Below are positions 38,134 through 46,358 of a DNA stretch of 64,000 bases, in pieces; positions within the stretch are counted from its first letter, which is position 1, and each line of letters starts with the position of its first letter. The stretch is taken from contig NZ_KE386571.1 of the NCBI RefSeq assembly GCF_000427645.1, forward strand, positions 3,672,895-3,736,894, in the 5' to 3' direction. The position numbers were made by a program, and so were the translations under genes. Under the pieces are notes generated by a model that ran no database searches, was not told the origin of the DNA, and saw only the letters and a program-made list of their open reading frames with translations. The DNA is from Sphingomonas phyllosphaerae FA2 (GTDB taxonomy: Bacteria; Pseudomonadota; Alphaproteobacteria; Sphingomonadales; Sphingomonadaceae).

Positions 38134-40059
38134 CTAGGGCAACGGTGACCCAAGCTGTCCAACAATCGCTAGGGATGGAGCCGCTTTTGTATATTTGCGT
38201 CCAACCACGAGGTTGCTTGATTCTAGCTCTGGCGCGATCTTGGAAGTAGTAAAGATTATTTGGTGTAAATTTTCGGCCTGTTTCGACCGCGAGACTAGCA
38301 GTCGCTGAAAATTCCACGACCGTTCTTCAACCATACCTTTGTCTTCAACGTTGTCGAAAAGCATCCAGCGGGGAAGGCAAAAGCGTTTGTCGGCGATTGA
38401 GGCAAGCAAGGTGGCGGCGGCAAAGCTATTTTTAAGCACAACCATCCCACTAGCGCTTCCGGCGCGATTCTTGTCTTTATTGATTGCGATCCAGTCCTCG
38501 GCAAAGCTGAAGTCGATATAGTCGATCTGACCGAAGTCGGAGTGTTCCTCTAGATCGTCGTCTAGGAGTGCTTTGGCTTCGTTTGAGATCAACGTATAAG
38601 CTGAACGCTTTCGCTGATCCTGCGAGCGACCAATCGCTTCTACCTCGCTGCGCAGGCGGCTGACATCAGCGTTCAGACCTTCTTTTTGCAACGACAGCAC
38701 CCTGATGTTACGGCCAAGTTCAAGCCGCCTTTGAAGCACCTCAAGCTGGCTATCGATAAAACCAACCTTGCGACTGAGTTCGGCGACGCTGGCCTCCCGT
38801 TTAGTCGCCGGTCCGGTCCGGGATACCTCGATCGTTGTGGTGGCGCGACGGAGCTCGAGCTTGGCGACGCGAAGGTTGGCGGTCATGGTTGCAAGCTCGG
38901 CACGCCGTTCTTCTTGAAGCCCGGTAGACTCCCGTAGCTGCATCTGCAGGTCAAGCCGTACCGCCAAAGTGCGTGAGTCGTCGGCGCCGAGTACATGTGG
39001 CTGATCGCACAGCTGACAATGATCCGCCGCCTTTTCGTGGACCACGGCGAAGCAGGATGGGCAATAATCAAATTCCAAGCGGCCAAGCGCGCTAAAGGTG
39101 AGCGCGGCATCATCGAAGTCCCGCAACGACTCACGAAGGTGCTCTAAGAACGCGTCGGCGTCGGCAATTTCGTAGCCGAGCGTCTCGATCGCGTCGGTCA
39201 GGTCGACAACGCGGCGCCGGCTCGTTCGGAATGCCTTCAGGGCCTCGGCGCGTGCAGCCTTTAGAGCTTGCGACGCGTCATCATGGTCATCATCATCGCT
39301 TAGGGCGTCAATCGCGGCTAGCAGGCGGGTACGCTCGAGATCGGCATTCGCGATACCAGCCTCGATGTGCTCGACGAGGATTTGCTCGCCATAGCCTGAT
39401 GCGACCGCCATCAGGTTGGTGAGCGCGGTCGAGATCTCTTTGTATTTTTTCTCAGTTTCTCGCAGCAGGATCTGCCGATCGTAGAGCTCGTACCCGCCGA
39501 TGCCGGCAAGGAGTTCGCCGATCGCCTGGCGTGTTTGCCAGGTGTCCCAGCTATCAACACGGAAGATGCGCTGGATTGGGGTGAGCTGATCGACGTAGAG
39601 CATCCGTAGGATTTGATGCATCGTAAGATTGCTGGCGCCATCACTGATCGCCTCAGGCAGTCCGATAGCGCGGAAGAGGATCTGGCTGAAACTGTAGCCA
39701 CGATCCGGACGGCTGTAGGGATAGCATTGCCAGAGGTCTGATCCTGCACTCAGCGCCTCCTCCATTGATCCAAAGAAGATATCCATTGGACGCGATGCAT
39801 CGCTCGAGACGTAGCGACGGGTAGTAAGCACGCCCTGGGGCGTGGTGATCTGGAGCATGACCGCCTCAGCGCGAGATGCGTAAGGTTTCCACTCGCGGAG
39901 GTCGCCCCCTAGTCCGAAGAAAATGAAATCGGCGAGCGTCGACTTGCCGGAACCGTTCGAGCCATGAATGATGTTGACGCCGTGATGGAAACGCTCGTCG
40001 TAGAGGACATTGCTGGCTTGAACGACCAGCATGCGATCAACGATCAGTTGGCTCCTCAT
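38134..40059 (-). CDS. ABC-3C ATPase component, Rad50-like with zinc hook
   Basis: This 641-residue SMC/Rad50-type ABC ATPase has Walker A GSNGSGKST at 33-41, followed by a long helical insert. A zinc-hook-like pair, Cys333-x2-Cys336 and Cys348-x2-Cys351, sits near the middle, flanked by coiled-coil-forming sequence. A C-terminal LFDNVEDKG segment stands at the Walker B/D-loop position. ATPases of this type form the motor of ABC three-component conflict systems. It is the third gene of an operon in which each start overlaps the previous stop (ATGA at 40056-40059). In such systems the ATPase is thought to sense invasive DNA or complexes and license the effector. Confidence 0.8.
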   Translation of the reverse strand: MRSQLIVDRMLVVQASNVLYDERFHHGVNIIHGSNGSGKSTLADFIFFGLGGDLREWKPYASRAEAVMLQITTPQGVLTTRRYVSSDASRPMDIFFGSMEEALSAGSDLWQCYPYSRPDRGYSFSQILFRAIGLPEAISDGASNLTMHQILRMLYVDQLTPIQRIFRVDSWDTWQTRQAIGELLAGIGGYELYDRQILLRETEKKYKEISTALTNLMAVASGYGEQILVEHIEAGIANADLERTRLLAAIDALSDDDDHDDASQALKAARAEALKAFRTSRRRVVDLTDAIETLGYEIADADAFLEHLRESLRDFDDAALTFSALGRLEFDYCPSCFAVVHEKAADHCQLCDQPHVLGADDSRTLAVRLDLQMQLRESTGLQEERRAELATMTANLRVAKLELRRATTTIEVSRTGPATKREASVAELSRKVGFIDSQLEVLQRRLELGRNIRVLSLQKEGLNADVSRLRSEVEAIGRSQDQRKRSAYTLISNEAKALLDDDLEEHSDFGQIDYIDFSFAEDWIAINKDKNRAGSASGMVVLKNSFAAATLLASIADKRFCLPRWMLFDNVEDKGMVEERSWNFQRLLVSRSKQAENLHQIIFTTSKIAPELESSNLVVGRKYTKAAPSLAIVGQLGSPLP

Positions 40060-40571
40060 GCTACTGGCCCCCGGGCTGGTACGCCGGCTCTCTTAAATAT
40101 GTTGTCCGATCCCGTGGCAGGGAGGCTGGCGATGTCTTCGATTAAAAACGTCATGAAGGCAGCTTGGGCGCTGTTCTCCGCATCGACGCGATCGCTGAGA
40201 GCGACGGGCATATGGCGTTGATCCAAAGCGGCATATCGGTCGCGCAGAGCGTCACGTTTAAGAAGGCTTCGCCCCGCCAGCTGCTTGAGCGCCGTTGACT
40301 GATACAGATGCAGGTCCTGCCAGATCGAGGCGGTGCCGGGCAGGCTAACAAAGAGGTCTTTGACCGCCGGGAGGCGCAAGGCGCGCAGATGGTCCCGGAC
40401 AGCGGACGGCAGCTTCATCCGCCACGCCAGCGAAGGATACATCAGCAGCATGTCGAGCACCCGCAAGTGGTCGAGAGGCATGGCATCGCCTTTCCAGGTG
40501 AGTAGGCGGATCATCCGGAACGCACAGTGGTAGGGATCACGTGCTGCGTGCCAGATGCGAAGTTCGCTCAT
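40056..40571 (-). CDS. ABC-3C middle component
   Basis: This 171-residue small helical protein lies between the effector and the ATPase. The N-terminus, MSELRIWHAARDPYHCAFRM, followed by LDHLRVLDMLLMYPSLAWRM, fits the short winged-helix-like middle components of ABC-3C systems. I chose the ATG at 40571 because it overlaps the effector stop as ATGA; the longer frame to 40592 lies inside the upstream gene. It probably bridges effector and ATPase. The family call rests on pattern and position. Confidence 0.7.
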   Translation of the reverse strand: MSELRIWHAARDPYHCAFRMIRLLTWKGDAMPLDHLRVLDMLLMYPSLAWRMKLPSAVRDHLRALRLPAVKDLFVSLPGTASIWQDLHLYQSTALKQLAGRSLLKRDALRDRYAALDQRHMPVALSDRVDAENSAQAAFMTFLIEDIASLPATGSDNIFKRAGVPARGPVA

Positions 40572-41914
40572 GCGTCCCAACTCACGTGGCAATTGCCCGC
40601 GAGGTAGTAGAGCGCGTTGTCGACCAGCGCCGAGGTGATCTCGCTACCTGGGCTGGAAAACTGCTGCAGGCAAGGATCTAGGACATCCGACTGAATGGCT
40701 CGATCGACCTGCGCCAGTGTTGCTCCTTCGCTGATGGGGCGCCGAACATGTCGCGAAAAGCGGCTTTCGACGTCGCCAAGCAACTGGGTATAGCGGGTGA
40801 CGGCGGATGGCTGGGCGATATGACGCCGTAACGCCATTGCGAACCGCTCCTTACGGCGGGTGGCATCCCGGATCTGGTAGCTCCGGCCCGCGTCCTGCAA
40901 CTTCTGCTCCAGTGGGCGGCGATCGTCCGGTGCCACAGTGGTGAAATAGGCGAAATCTTCGAGAATGTCTGGCGTGACGCCCGAGGGTGTCGCGATGGCG
41001 GTTGTGGGTGCGCAGTCGACGACGGGTGCCGTGTGCCCCATGTCAGTGATGGTGGCTGGCAGTAGGGTAGCAGGCGAGGCGCTGGCACCAGCGTCTGTGG
41101 CCACAACCGCGTTAGACGGCGCGACCACAAGGTTGCGGCTACGAGGTGGCAGCGACCGCAACAGCTCGCAGACGGAAAGGTAAACGGGCGATTGGACCGA
41201 GATCGGCTTGCAGATGTCGACGTGGTTGGCTTGAACAGCGATCGGCTCGGCGCCATGAACGTTTGGATTAGCTGTGACTCGATCCACAATATGTACGCCG
41301 AAGGTTTTTTCGGTCTCGTAGAACGGCCGAACAACTAGCTTTTCGCGTATTGCGTAATTTGAAAAGAAATTGTTGAGGTCGAGAAGGTCGGGCCCACTAT
41401 AGGCAAGCTGGCGTGTTGCGTTGCTCTTGAACGGTCGCAGCACGACGTCGAACGCCGTCGCCAGTTGAGCGCCTTGGTGTGGGGTGCCAAGGAACACCAC
41501 CGCACGAACCTTTTGGGCCAGACGCTGAAAACGAATGTCGCCGGAGTCAGCGCATCGGCGCAGCATCTGCTTGACGATCAGACCCCCTAAGCTGTGCGTT
41601 ATGAGGATGATATCATCCGCCTGACGTGGACGAGTGATAAGTCCGTCTGCAAGTGTTGTGGCGAGGTCTTGTATCGAGGCGCCACTGCCAAGCAGAATGC
41701 CGGCGAAGGCGCTGGAGTCATATCCGGCAAGATAAACGTTGATGTGGTCAAACTCGTCAGCCAGCCACTGAGGCCAAAAAGCGTCATGGGGGGCAGTCCA
41801 AGTGGTATGACGATCGCCAGACAAGCCATGGACGAACACGACGTCGACCGCGGGCGCGGAAACCGGTTGCTCTGATCCGGTTGCCCACACCGGCGTAGGT
41901 CCTTCAGACGCCAA
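40568..41914 (-). CDS. ABC-3C effector: alpha/beta hydrolase fused to ABC-3C C-terminal domain
   Basis: This is a 448-residue protein. The N-terminal domain (about 20-260) is a serine hydrolase of lipase/PGAP1 type: VVFVHG (oxyanion region, 25-30), nucleophile Ser108 in THSLGG, and FLGTPHQGA (141-149). A variable Ala/Thr-rich linker covers about 265-320. The C-terminal domain (about 325-448) ends in SALVDNALYYLAGNCHVSWD, typical of the conserved C-terminal domain that joins effectors to ABC-3C complexes. The predicted toxic activity is lipid or ester hydrolysis, perhaps at the membrane. The start is TTG at 41914 with GGAGGG 6 nt upstream. It is the first gene of the three-gene operon. Confidence 0.8.
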   Translation of the reverse strand: MASEGPTPVWATGSEQPVSAPAVDVVFVHGLSGDRHTTWTAPHDAFWPQWLADEFDHINVYLAGYDSSAFAGILLGSGASIQDLATTLADGLITRPRQADDIILITHSLGGLIVKQMLRRCADSGDIRFQRLAQKVRAVVFLGTPHQGAQLATAFDVVLRPFKSNATRQLAYSGPDLLDLNNFFSNYAIREKLVVRPFYETEKTFGVHIVDRVTANPNVHGAEPIAVQANHVDICKPISVQSPVYLSVCELLRSLPPRSRNLVVAPSNAVVATDAGASASPATLLPATITDMGHTAPVVDCAPTTAIATPSGVTPDILEDFAYFTTVAPDDRRPLEQKLQDAGRSYQIRDATRRKERFAMALRRHIAQPSAVTRYTQLLGDVESRFSRHVRRPISEGATLAQVDRAIQSDVLDPCLQQFSSPGSEITSALVDNALYYLAGNCHVSWDA

Positions 41915-42313
41915 AATTATCCCTCCAAGCCGATCGCGGTTTTGCCGTTGTTCGACAGTGGGTCAAGCGATCGTTACCGCCGCACCGGCCTGGGAAGAGT
42001 GGGTAGGTAAGGCCGGTCCGACGGAAAATACTTTGGCTGACGTCAGCGCTGTAGGCCGATCCGGCAGTCCATCGGCTATGTCTCATTGCGCCACCCCGAT
42101 GGAACAGCGGGCTTCAGCGAAGTACCCGAAAAAATTATCTCGTCGACGTGCTTTCTCAAAGCGTCGAGATAAATTCGTGCGCGACAGAATCGCGCTCCAC
42201 TCATGAACCCAGACGATAAGCTCATGTCGATTTTTGCGTCTAATAGCTGTTCGGCTCCGAGCTTATTTCCATCCTGACGGTCAGGCTTGATGCCTGACGT
42301 GAAGGAGGCGACC
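41915..42313. other. transition region between island and metabolic cluster
   Basis: About 400 bases with no supported gene. An inverted repeat TTATCTCG...CGAGATAA flanks a short loop near 42137-42174. A motif GCGTCTAATAG at 42236-42246 recurs upstream of other reductase genes. CCTGACGGTCAGG, a small palindrome, lies near 42275-42287. The island's right border probably lies in or just left of this stretch. Confidence 0.45.
42236..42246 (+). promoter_or_regulatory. putative LysR-type operator GCGTCTAATAG
   Basis: This 11-mer is identical to 58130-58140 in front of another oxidoreductase gene, and lies 68 bases before the aldo/keto reductase ATG at 42314. A related element is at 55621-55635. 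Repetition at reductase promoters suggests a shared regulator. Confidence 0.4.
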
Positions 42314-43303
42314 ATGAAGACGCGCGAATTGGGCAAGAGCGGCCTGGAGGTTTCGGCCATTGGCTTCGGCTGCATGGGGCTGAACTTCAGCTATGGCCAT
42401 GCGCTCGACAGGAACGAGGCCATTAAGCTGATCCGCCAGACGGTTGAGCGCGGCGAGCATTTCTTCGATACCGCCGAGATGTACGGACCCTACACCAACG
42501 AAGAGATCGTCGGTGAGGCGTTGGCGCCGTTTCGCGACGAGGTCGTGATCGCCACCAAGTTCGGCTTCAACATCGTCGACGGCAAGAGCACCGGCATGAA
42601 CAGCCGCCCCGAGCAGATCAAGGCGGTAGCGGATGCATCGTTGAAGCGTCTCGGTATCGAGCAGATCGACCTGTTCTATCAGCATCGCGTCGATCCGAAC
42701 GTGCCGATCGAGGACGTGGCCGGTGCGGTCAAGGAGTTGATCGCGGAAGGCAAGGTCAAGCACTTCGGCCTGTCCGAGCCCGGTGCCGCGACGGTGCGCC
42801 GTGCCCATGCGGTGCAGCCGGTGACCGCTCTCCAAAACGAATATTCCTTGTGGACGCGCGGACCGGAGACCAACGGCATCTTCGACGCGTGCGAGGAATT
42901 GGGGATTGGGCTGGTCGCCTACAGCCCGCTCGGCAAGGGCTTCCTGACCGGCGCGATGGGCAAGGACAGCAAGCTCCAGGAAAACGACTTCCGCAAGCTG
43001 CTGCCGCGCTTCACGCCCGAAGCGATGGAGAAGAACCAGGCGTTGATCGATCGCATCGCTGCGATCGCTACCGCCAAGCAGGCCACACCGGCACAGGTGG
43101 CACTAGCGTGGATCCTCGCGCAGCGCCCGTGGATCGTCCCCATTCCGGGCACCACGAAGCTCAGTCGTTTCGAGGAAAATATCGGAGCGGCCGAACTCGA
43201 CCTCACAGAATCCGACCTCAGCGATATCGCGGAGGCGCTGAGCGCCATCGACGTCGAGGGCAACCGCTATCCGGAACAGCTCGAGGCCACCACGGGCCGC
43301 TGA
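42314..43303 (+). CDS. aldo/keto reductase
   Basis: This 329-residue NADPH-dependent (beta/alpha)8-barrel reductase is of the YajO/Tas-like type. Catalytic-tetrad segments are visible: FFDTAEMYG (Asp, Tyr), VVIATKFGF (Lys) and LFYQHRVD (His). The C-terminal cofactor-binding part has PIPGTTKLSRFEENIGAAE. I chose the ATG at 42314 because GGAGG lies 6 nt upstream. It is closely related to the three other aldo/keto reductases at 59-64 kb. The ApbE gene follows after 11 bases. The likely role is reduction of reactive aldehydes or ketones. Confidence 0.92.
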   Translation: MKTRELGKSGLEVSAIGFGCMGLNFSYGHALDRNEAIKLIRQTVERGEHFFDTAEMYGPYTNEEIVGEALAPFRDEVVIATKFGFNIVDGKSTGMNSRPEQIKAVADASLKRLGIEQIDLFYQHRVDPNVPIEDVAGAVKELIAEGKVKHFGLSEPGAATVRRAHAVQPVTALQNEYSLWTRGPETNGIFDACEELGIGLVAYSPLGKGFLTGAMGKDSKLQENDFRKLLPRFTPEAMEKNQALIDRIAAIATAKQATPAQVALAWILAQRPWIVPIPGTTKLSRFEENIGAAELDLTESDLSDIAEALSAIDVEGNRYPEQLEATTGR

Positions 43304-43314
43304 GTACCGCCTGC

Positions 43315-44187
43315 ATGGCTTCGATCGGGTTCGACGCGATCGGTACGCAATGGCGCATCGAGACCGACGTAGCGCTGTCCCCAGCGCTGCGTCGGCGTGT
43401 CGACGAGCGAATTGCCGGATTTGACCGGGTCTGGTCCCGGTTCCGCGCCGATACGCTGGTCGCGCAAATGGCGAACGCTCCGGTCGGGGGCACATTCCAC
43501 TTCCCTGACGAGGCGGGGGAGCTGTTTGAACTCTTCGACATGCTGCACCAGATGACGGATAGCGCGGTCGATCCGCTGGTTGGCGGTGACCTCGAATTGC
43601 TGGGCTACGATGCCATCTATTCGCTGACGCCGGGCGCTTCCCCGCTGGATGGACCGCGACCGGCTTGGTCGCGAGATGTCCAGCGCGACGGCGCGGCGCT
43701 CGTCACTCATCGGCCGCTCGTCCTTGACGTTGGCGCTGCAGGTAAAGGGCTACTGGTCGACTACGTGACGCAAATTCTGGTCGACAGCGGCATGCAAGCC
43801 ATTGCCGTCGACGCAGGAGGAGACATGCGGCTCGTAGGCGCGGAGCCGGTGGTGATCGGGCTGGAACACCCGTTCGACCCGACGCTCGCAATCGGCGTGG
43901 TGGAGATGGGGACGGGCGCGCTCTGCGCGTCGGCGGTGGGACGCCGGGCGTGGGGCGATGGGCTGCACCATGTGCTCGACGGACGCACGGGTCATCCTAC
44001 GCGCGACGTTGTCGCAACCTGGGTACGCGCAGACACCGCAATGGTCGCCGATGGCCTCGCTACCGCGCTGTTCTTCGTGCCTCCGCGCAATCTCGCTGGG
44101 TCGTTCGCCTTTTCATACGCCCGGATGTTCGCAGACGGGCGCGCCGAAATATCGTCGTGTTTTGGCGGCGAACTCTTCATCGACTGA
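43315..44187 (+). CDS. apbE: ApbE-like FAD:protein FMN transferase
   Basis: This 290-residue enzyme should attach FMN covalently to a Thr or Ser of a partner protein, using FAD and Mg2+. Family features are the early WSRFRADT segment (40-47), LDVGAAGKG (137-145) and AIAVDAGGDMRLVG (163-176). No export signal is apparent at the chosen ATG, although many ApbE proteins are exported; this is odd because the partner downstream has a signal peptide. It lies 11 bases after the aldo/keto reductase and 11 bases before the FMN-binding gene, so the three form an operon. Confidence 0.88.
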   Translation: MASIGFDAIGTQWRIETDVALSPALRRRVDERIAGFDRVWSRFRADTLVAQMANAPVGGTFHFPDEAGELFELFDMLHQMTDSAVDPLVGGDLELLGYDAIYSLTPGASPLDGPRPAWSRDVQRDGAALVTHRPLVLDVGAAGKGLLVDYVTQILVDSGMQAIAVDAGGDMRLVGAEPVVIGLEHPFDPTLAIGVVEMGTGALCASAVGRRAWGDGLHHVLDGRTGHPTRDVVATWVRADTAMVADGLATALFFVPPRNLAGSFAFSYARMFADGRAEISSCFGGELFID

Positions 44188-44198
44188 AGGAGCTACGC

Positions 44199-44612
44199 AT
44201 GCGTTTATCATCCAAGCAGGCCGCTACGCTAGCCGGGGTCTCGGCATCGTTGCTACTCGGCGATGCCGCGCACGCCGATGAGCGAACCGCCGAGCCGACG
44301 GCCGCAGCTACCAAGGCGTCGCGCTATGCCGACGGCGTCTACACAGCTACCGGGCAATATGGCGGACTGCCGTCCTCACTCACCGTCCGTGTCAGGCTGG
44401 AGCGGGGCGTGATCTCACGCGTCGAGGTCGGGACGCCAGCCAAGGACCCGACATCGCTCGACTACCAAAAGCGCTTCGCTGCTGCCGTACCAGCGGTCGT
44501 TGTTGGCCGACCAATTGAACAGGTGAAGGTCGGCAAACTGGCAGGCGCGAGCGGGTGCCCCGATGGCTTCAACGCCGCGATCGAGAAGATCCGGGCGCAG
44601 GCAGCGCGCTGA
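44199..44612 (+). CDS. exported FMN-binding domain protein, ApbE substrate
   Basis: This 137-residue protein has a signal peptide (about 1-26, ending in DAAHA) and an FMN-binding domain starting with DGVYTATGQYGG. The C-terminal LAGASGCPDGFNAAIEKI aligns with the flavinylation site of NqrC/RnfG-like domains (SGAT followed by an alpha helix with A-I). It suggests Ser118 in AGAS as the flavin acceptor. AGGAG lies 6 nt before the ATG. Adjacent ApbE would add FMN. It is probably a periplasmic electron carrier; the electron donor is not in the window. Confidence 0.85.
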   Translation: MRLSSKQAATLAGVSASLLLGDAAHADERTAEPTAAATKASRYADGVYTATGQYGGLPSSLTVRVRLERGVISRVEVGTPAKDPTSLDYQKRFAAAVPAVVVGRPIEQVKVGKLAGASGCPDGFNAAIEKIRAQAAR

Positions 44613-44702
44613 TCGGCGTTCCTTCCCTGTCATGCCACGTCCAGTATAGGCCAGTCCGCGAACTCGTCACCGGCAGCGGCTAACAAAGAGGGGAGCAATC
44701 GT

Positions 44703-46235
44703 TTGATTATCTTCGAGACGATCCTGCTTCTGCTGCTGGGTGCTGCTTTGCTGTCGATCCTCGCAGGCCGGATAGGCGTACCCTATCCCACGCTGCTGGC
44801 GCTCGGCGGGGTTGTCCTCGCGTTGGTCCCGGGAACGCCGCAGCTAGGTCTGCCGCCAGACCTGATTTTGGCCCTTTTCGTCGCGCCGGTTCTGCTCGAC
44901 GCTGCGCACGACACATCACTGCGAGATCTGCGGGCAAATTGGCGCCCGGTATTGTCTCTGGTGATGGTTGCGGTCGGACTGACCACCATCGCGGTCGCGG
45001 TCGTCACGCGCGTCTTCCTGCCCGACATGCCATGGGCGGCTGCAATCGCGCTCGGCGCACTACTGGCACCGCCCGATGCCGTGGCTGCTCTCGCCGTGAT
45101 GCAGTCCGTAGCGCCGCCTCACCGTATTCGTTCGATCCTCGAGGGCGAAAGCCTGCTCAACGATGCGTCATCCTTGCTCATCTACAAGCTGGCGCTGGCG
45201 GCCGTCGCGGTTGGCGCTTTCCGACCCGCAGATGCCCTGCCGGCGTTCGCGTTGGTCACGGTGGGCAGCGTCGTTGTGGGCTGGCTACTGGCTCGTTTGG
45301 TCATCCTGCTCACGTCGCGGATCGAGCACCCGGCGATCGCCACCATCCTCCAGTTCGTTATGACGTTCGGCGTGTGGATATTGGCGGAGCGGCTGGAGCT
45401 GTCCGGGGTCGTCACGATCGTCGTCTTTGGATTGACCGCTGGGCGCCGGACCTCGGCGTCATCGCACACGTCGGTCCGCGTGCTGTCGTTTGCCACCTGG
45501 GAAACAGTGACGCTGGTGCTGAATGTGCTCGCCTTCACGATGATCGGCTTGCAGCTGCGGCCGATCATGGAGCGATTGGACGGCGCAGAACGGGCAACCT
45601 ATCCGCTTTACGCGCTCGCCATCCTCGCGGTCGTGATCGTCGTCCGGCTGGCATGGGTGCTTTTCTATGGGGCGGCGCATCGATTGTCGCGAGACCCGGG
45701 TGATGCGCTGCGGAGCTGGACCGGAACGCTCAAGAGCGGTGTTCTGGTGGGATGGTCGGGGATGCGCGGCATCGTCACCCTCGCGGCCGCGCTTGCCGTC
45801 CCGGAAGGCTTTCCTTACCGCGACTTCATCCTGCTCGTAGCGTTCATGGTCGTGCTGGGGACATTGGTAATCCAGGGGCTTACGCTCAAGCCGCTGTTAC
45901 GCGCGCTGCGGTTCCCAGTGGATACCGTCGTATCGGGAGAGACTGCGGCAGCGCGGACGGCCGCAATGGATGCCGCGATGCAAACCTTGGAAGGCGATCA
46001 CAGCCCTGCGGCGGAGCGTCTGCGTCATGAATATGGTGAGGCACTCGGGATTGCCCGTGCTGGAGACGATCCGCGTACCTCGTCTGACAATGCGCTGCGA
46101 CAGCGCATGATCCCTGCCTCGCGACGTGCAATCGACGAGCTTCGCGCGGAGGGCACGATCGGCGACGAGGCCTATCGCAGCGTTGAGGAAGAACTGGACT
46201 GGCTCGAACTCAGCTCTCGCCCCTCTACAGACTGA
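44703..46235 (+). CDS. Na+/H+ antiporter, CPA1 family
   Basis: This 510-residue inner-membrane exchanger has about 12 transmembrane helices in the first 400 residues. It has the family motifs GALLAPPDAVAALAV and EGESLLNDASSLL, the latter with the conserved Asn-Asp of CPA1 exchangers. A cytoplasmic, acidic C-terminal tail (about 405-510) follows, as in NhaP-like proteins. The start is TTG at 44703 with GAGGGG upstream. It should contribute to pH and sodium homeostasis. It is separated by 90 bases from the flavoprotein operon and is probably its own unit. Confidence 0.9.
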   Translation: MIIFETILLLLLGAALLSILAGRIGVPYPTLLALGGVVLALVPGTPQLGLPPDLILALFVAPVLLDAAHDTSLRDLRANWRPVLSLVMVAVGLTTIAVAVVTRVFLPDMPWAAAIALGALLAPPDAVAALAVMQSVAPPHRIRSILEGESLLNDASSLLIYKLALAAVAVGAFRPADALPAFALVTVGSVVVGWLLARLVILLTSRIEHPAIATILQFVMTFGVWILAERLELSGVVTIVVFGLTAGRRTSASSHTSVRVLSFATWETVTLVLNVLAFTMIGLQLRPIMERLDGAERATYPLYALAILAVVIVVRLAWVLFYGAAHRLSRDPGDALRSWTGTLKSGVLVGWSGMRGIVTLAAALAVPEGFPYRDFILLVAFMVVLGTLVIQGLTLKPLLRALRFPVDTVVSGETAAARTAAMDAAMQTLEGDHSPAAERLRHEYGEALGIARAGDDPRTSSDNALRQRMIPASRRAIDELRAEGTIGDEAYRSVEEELDWLELSSRPSTD

Positions 46236-46358
46236 CGCCAGGGCATTAATGAACGCGGAATATCACCGCATGCCGATCTTGCTGTCTAATCACTGAGAGG
46301 GGCGCATCGTACATCATGGGTGACGCGATGACCGCGTCGGCGCCGGACAGGTGGACTC

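Noticed and set aside
42076..42375. Minus-strand frame with ARIYLDALRKHVDEI that faintly recalls a LysR C-terminus
   Set aside because: Similarity is too weak and short, and the frame overlaps the aldo/keto reductase start; not enough to call a relic.
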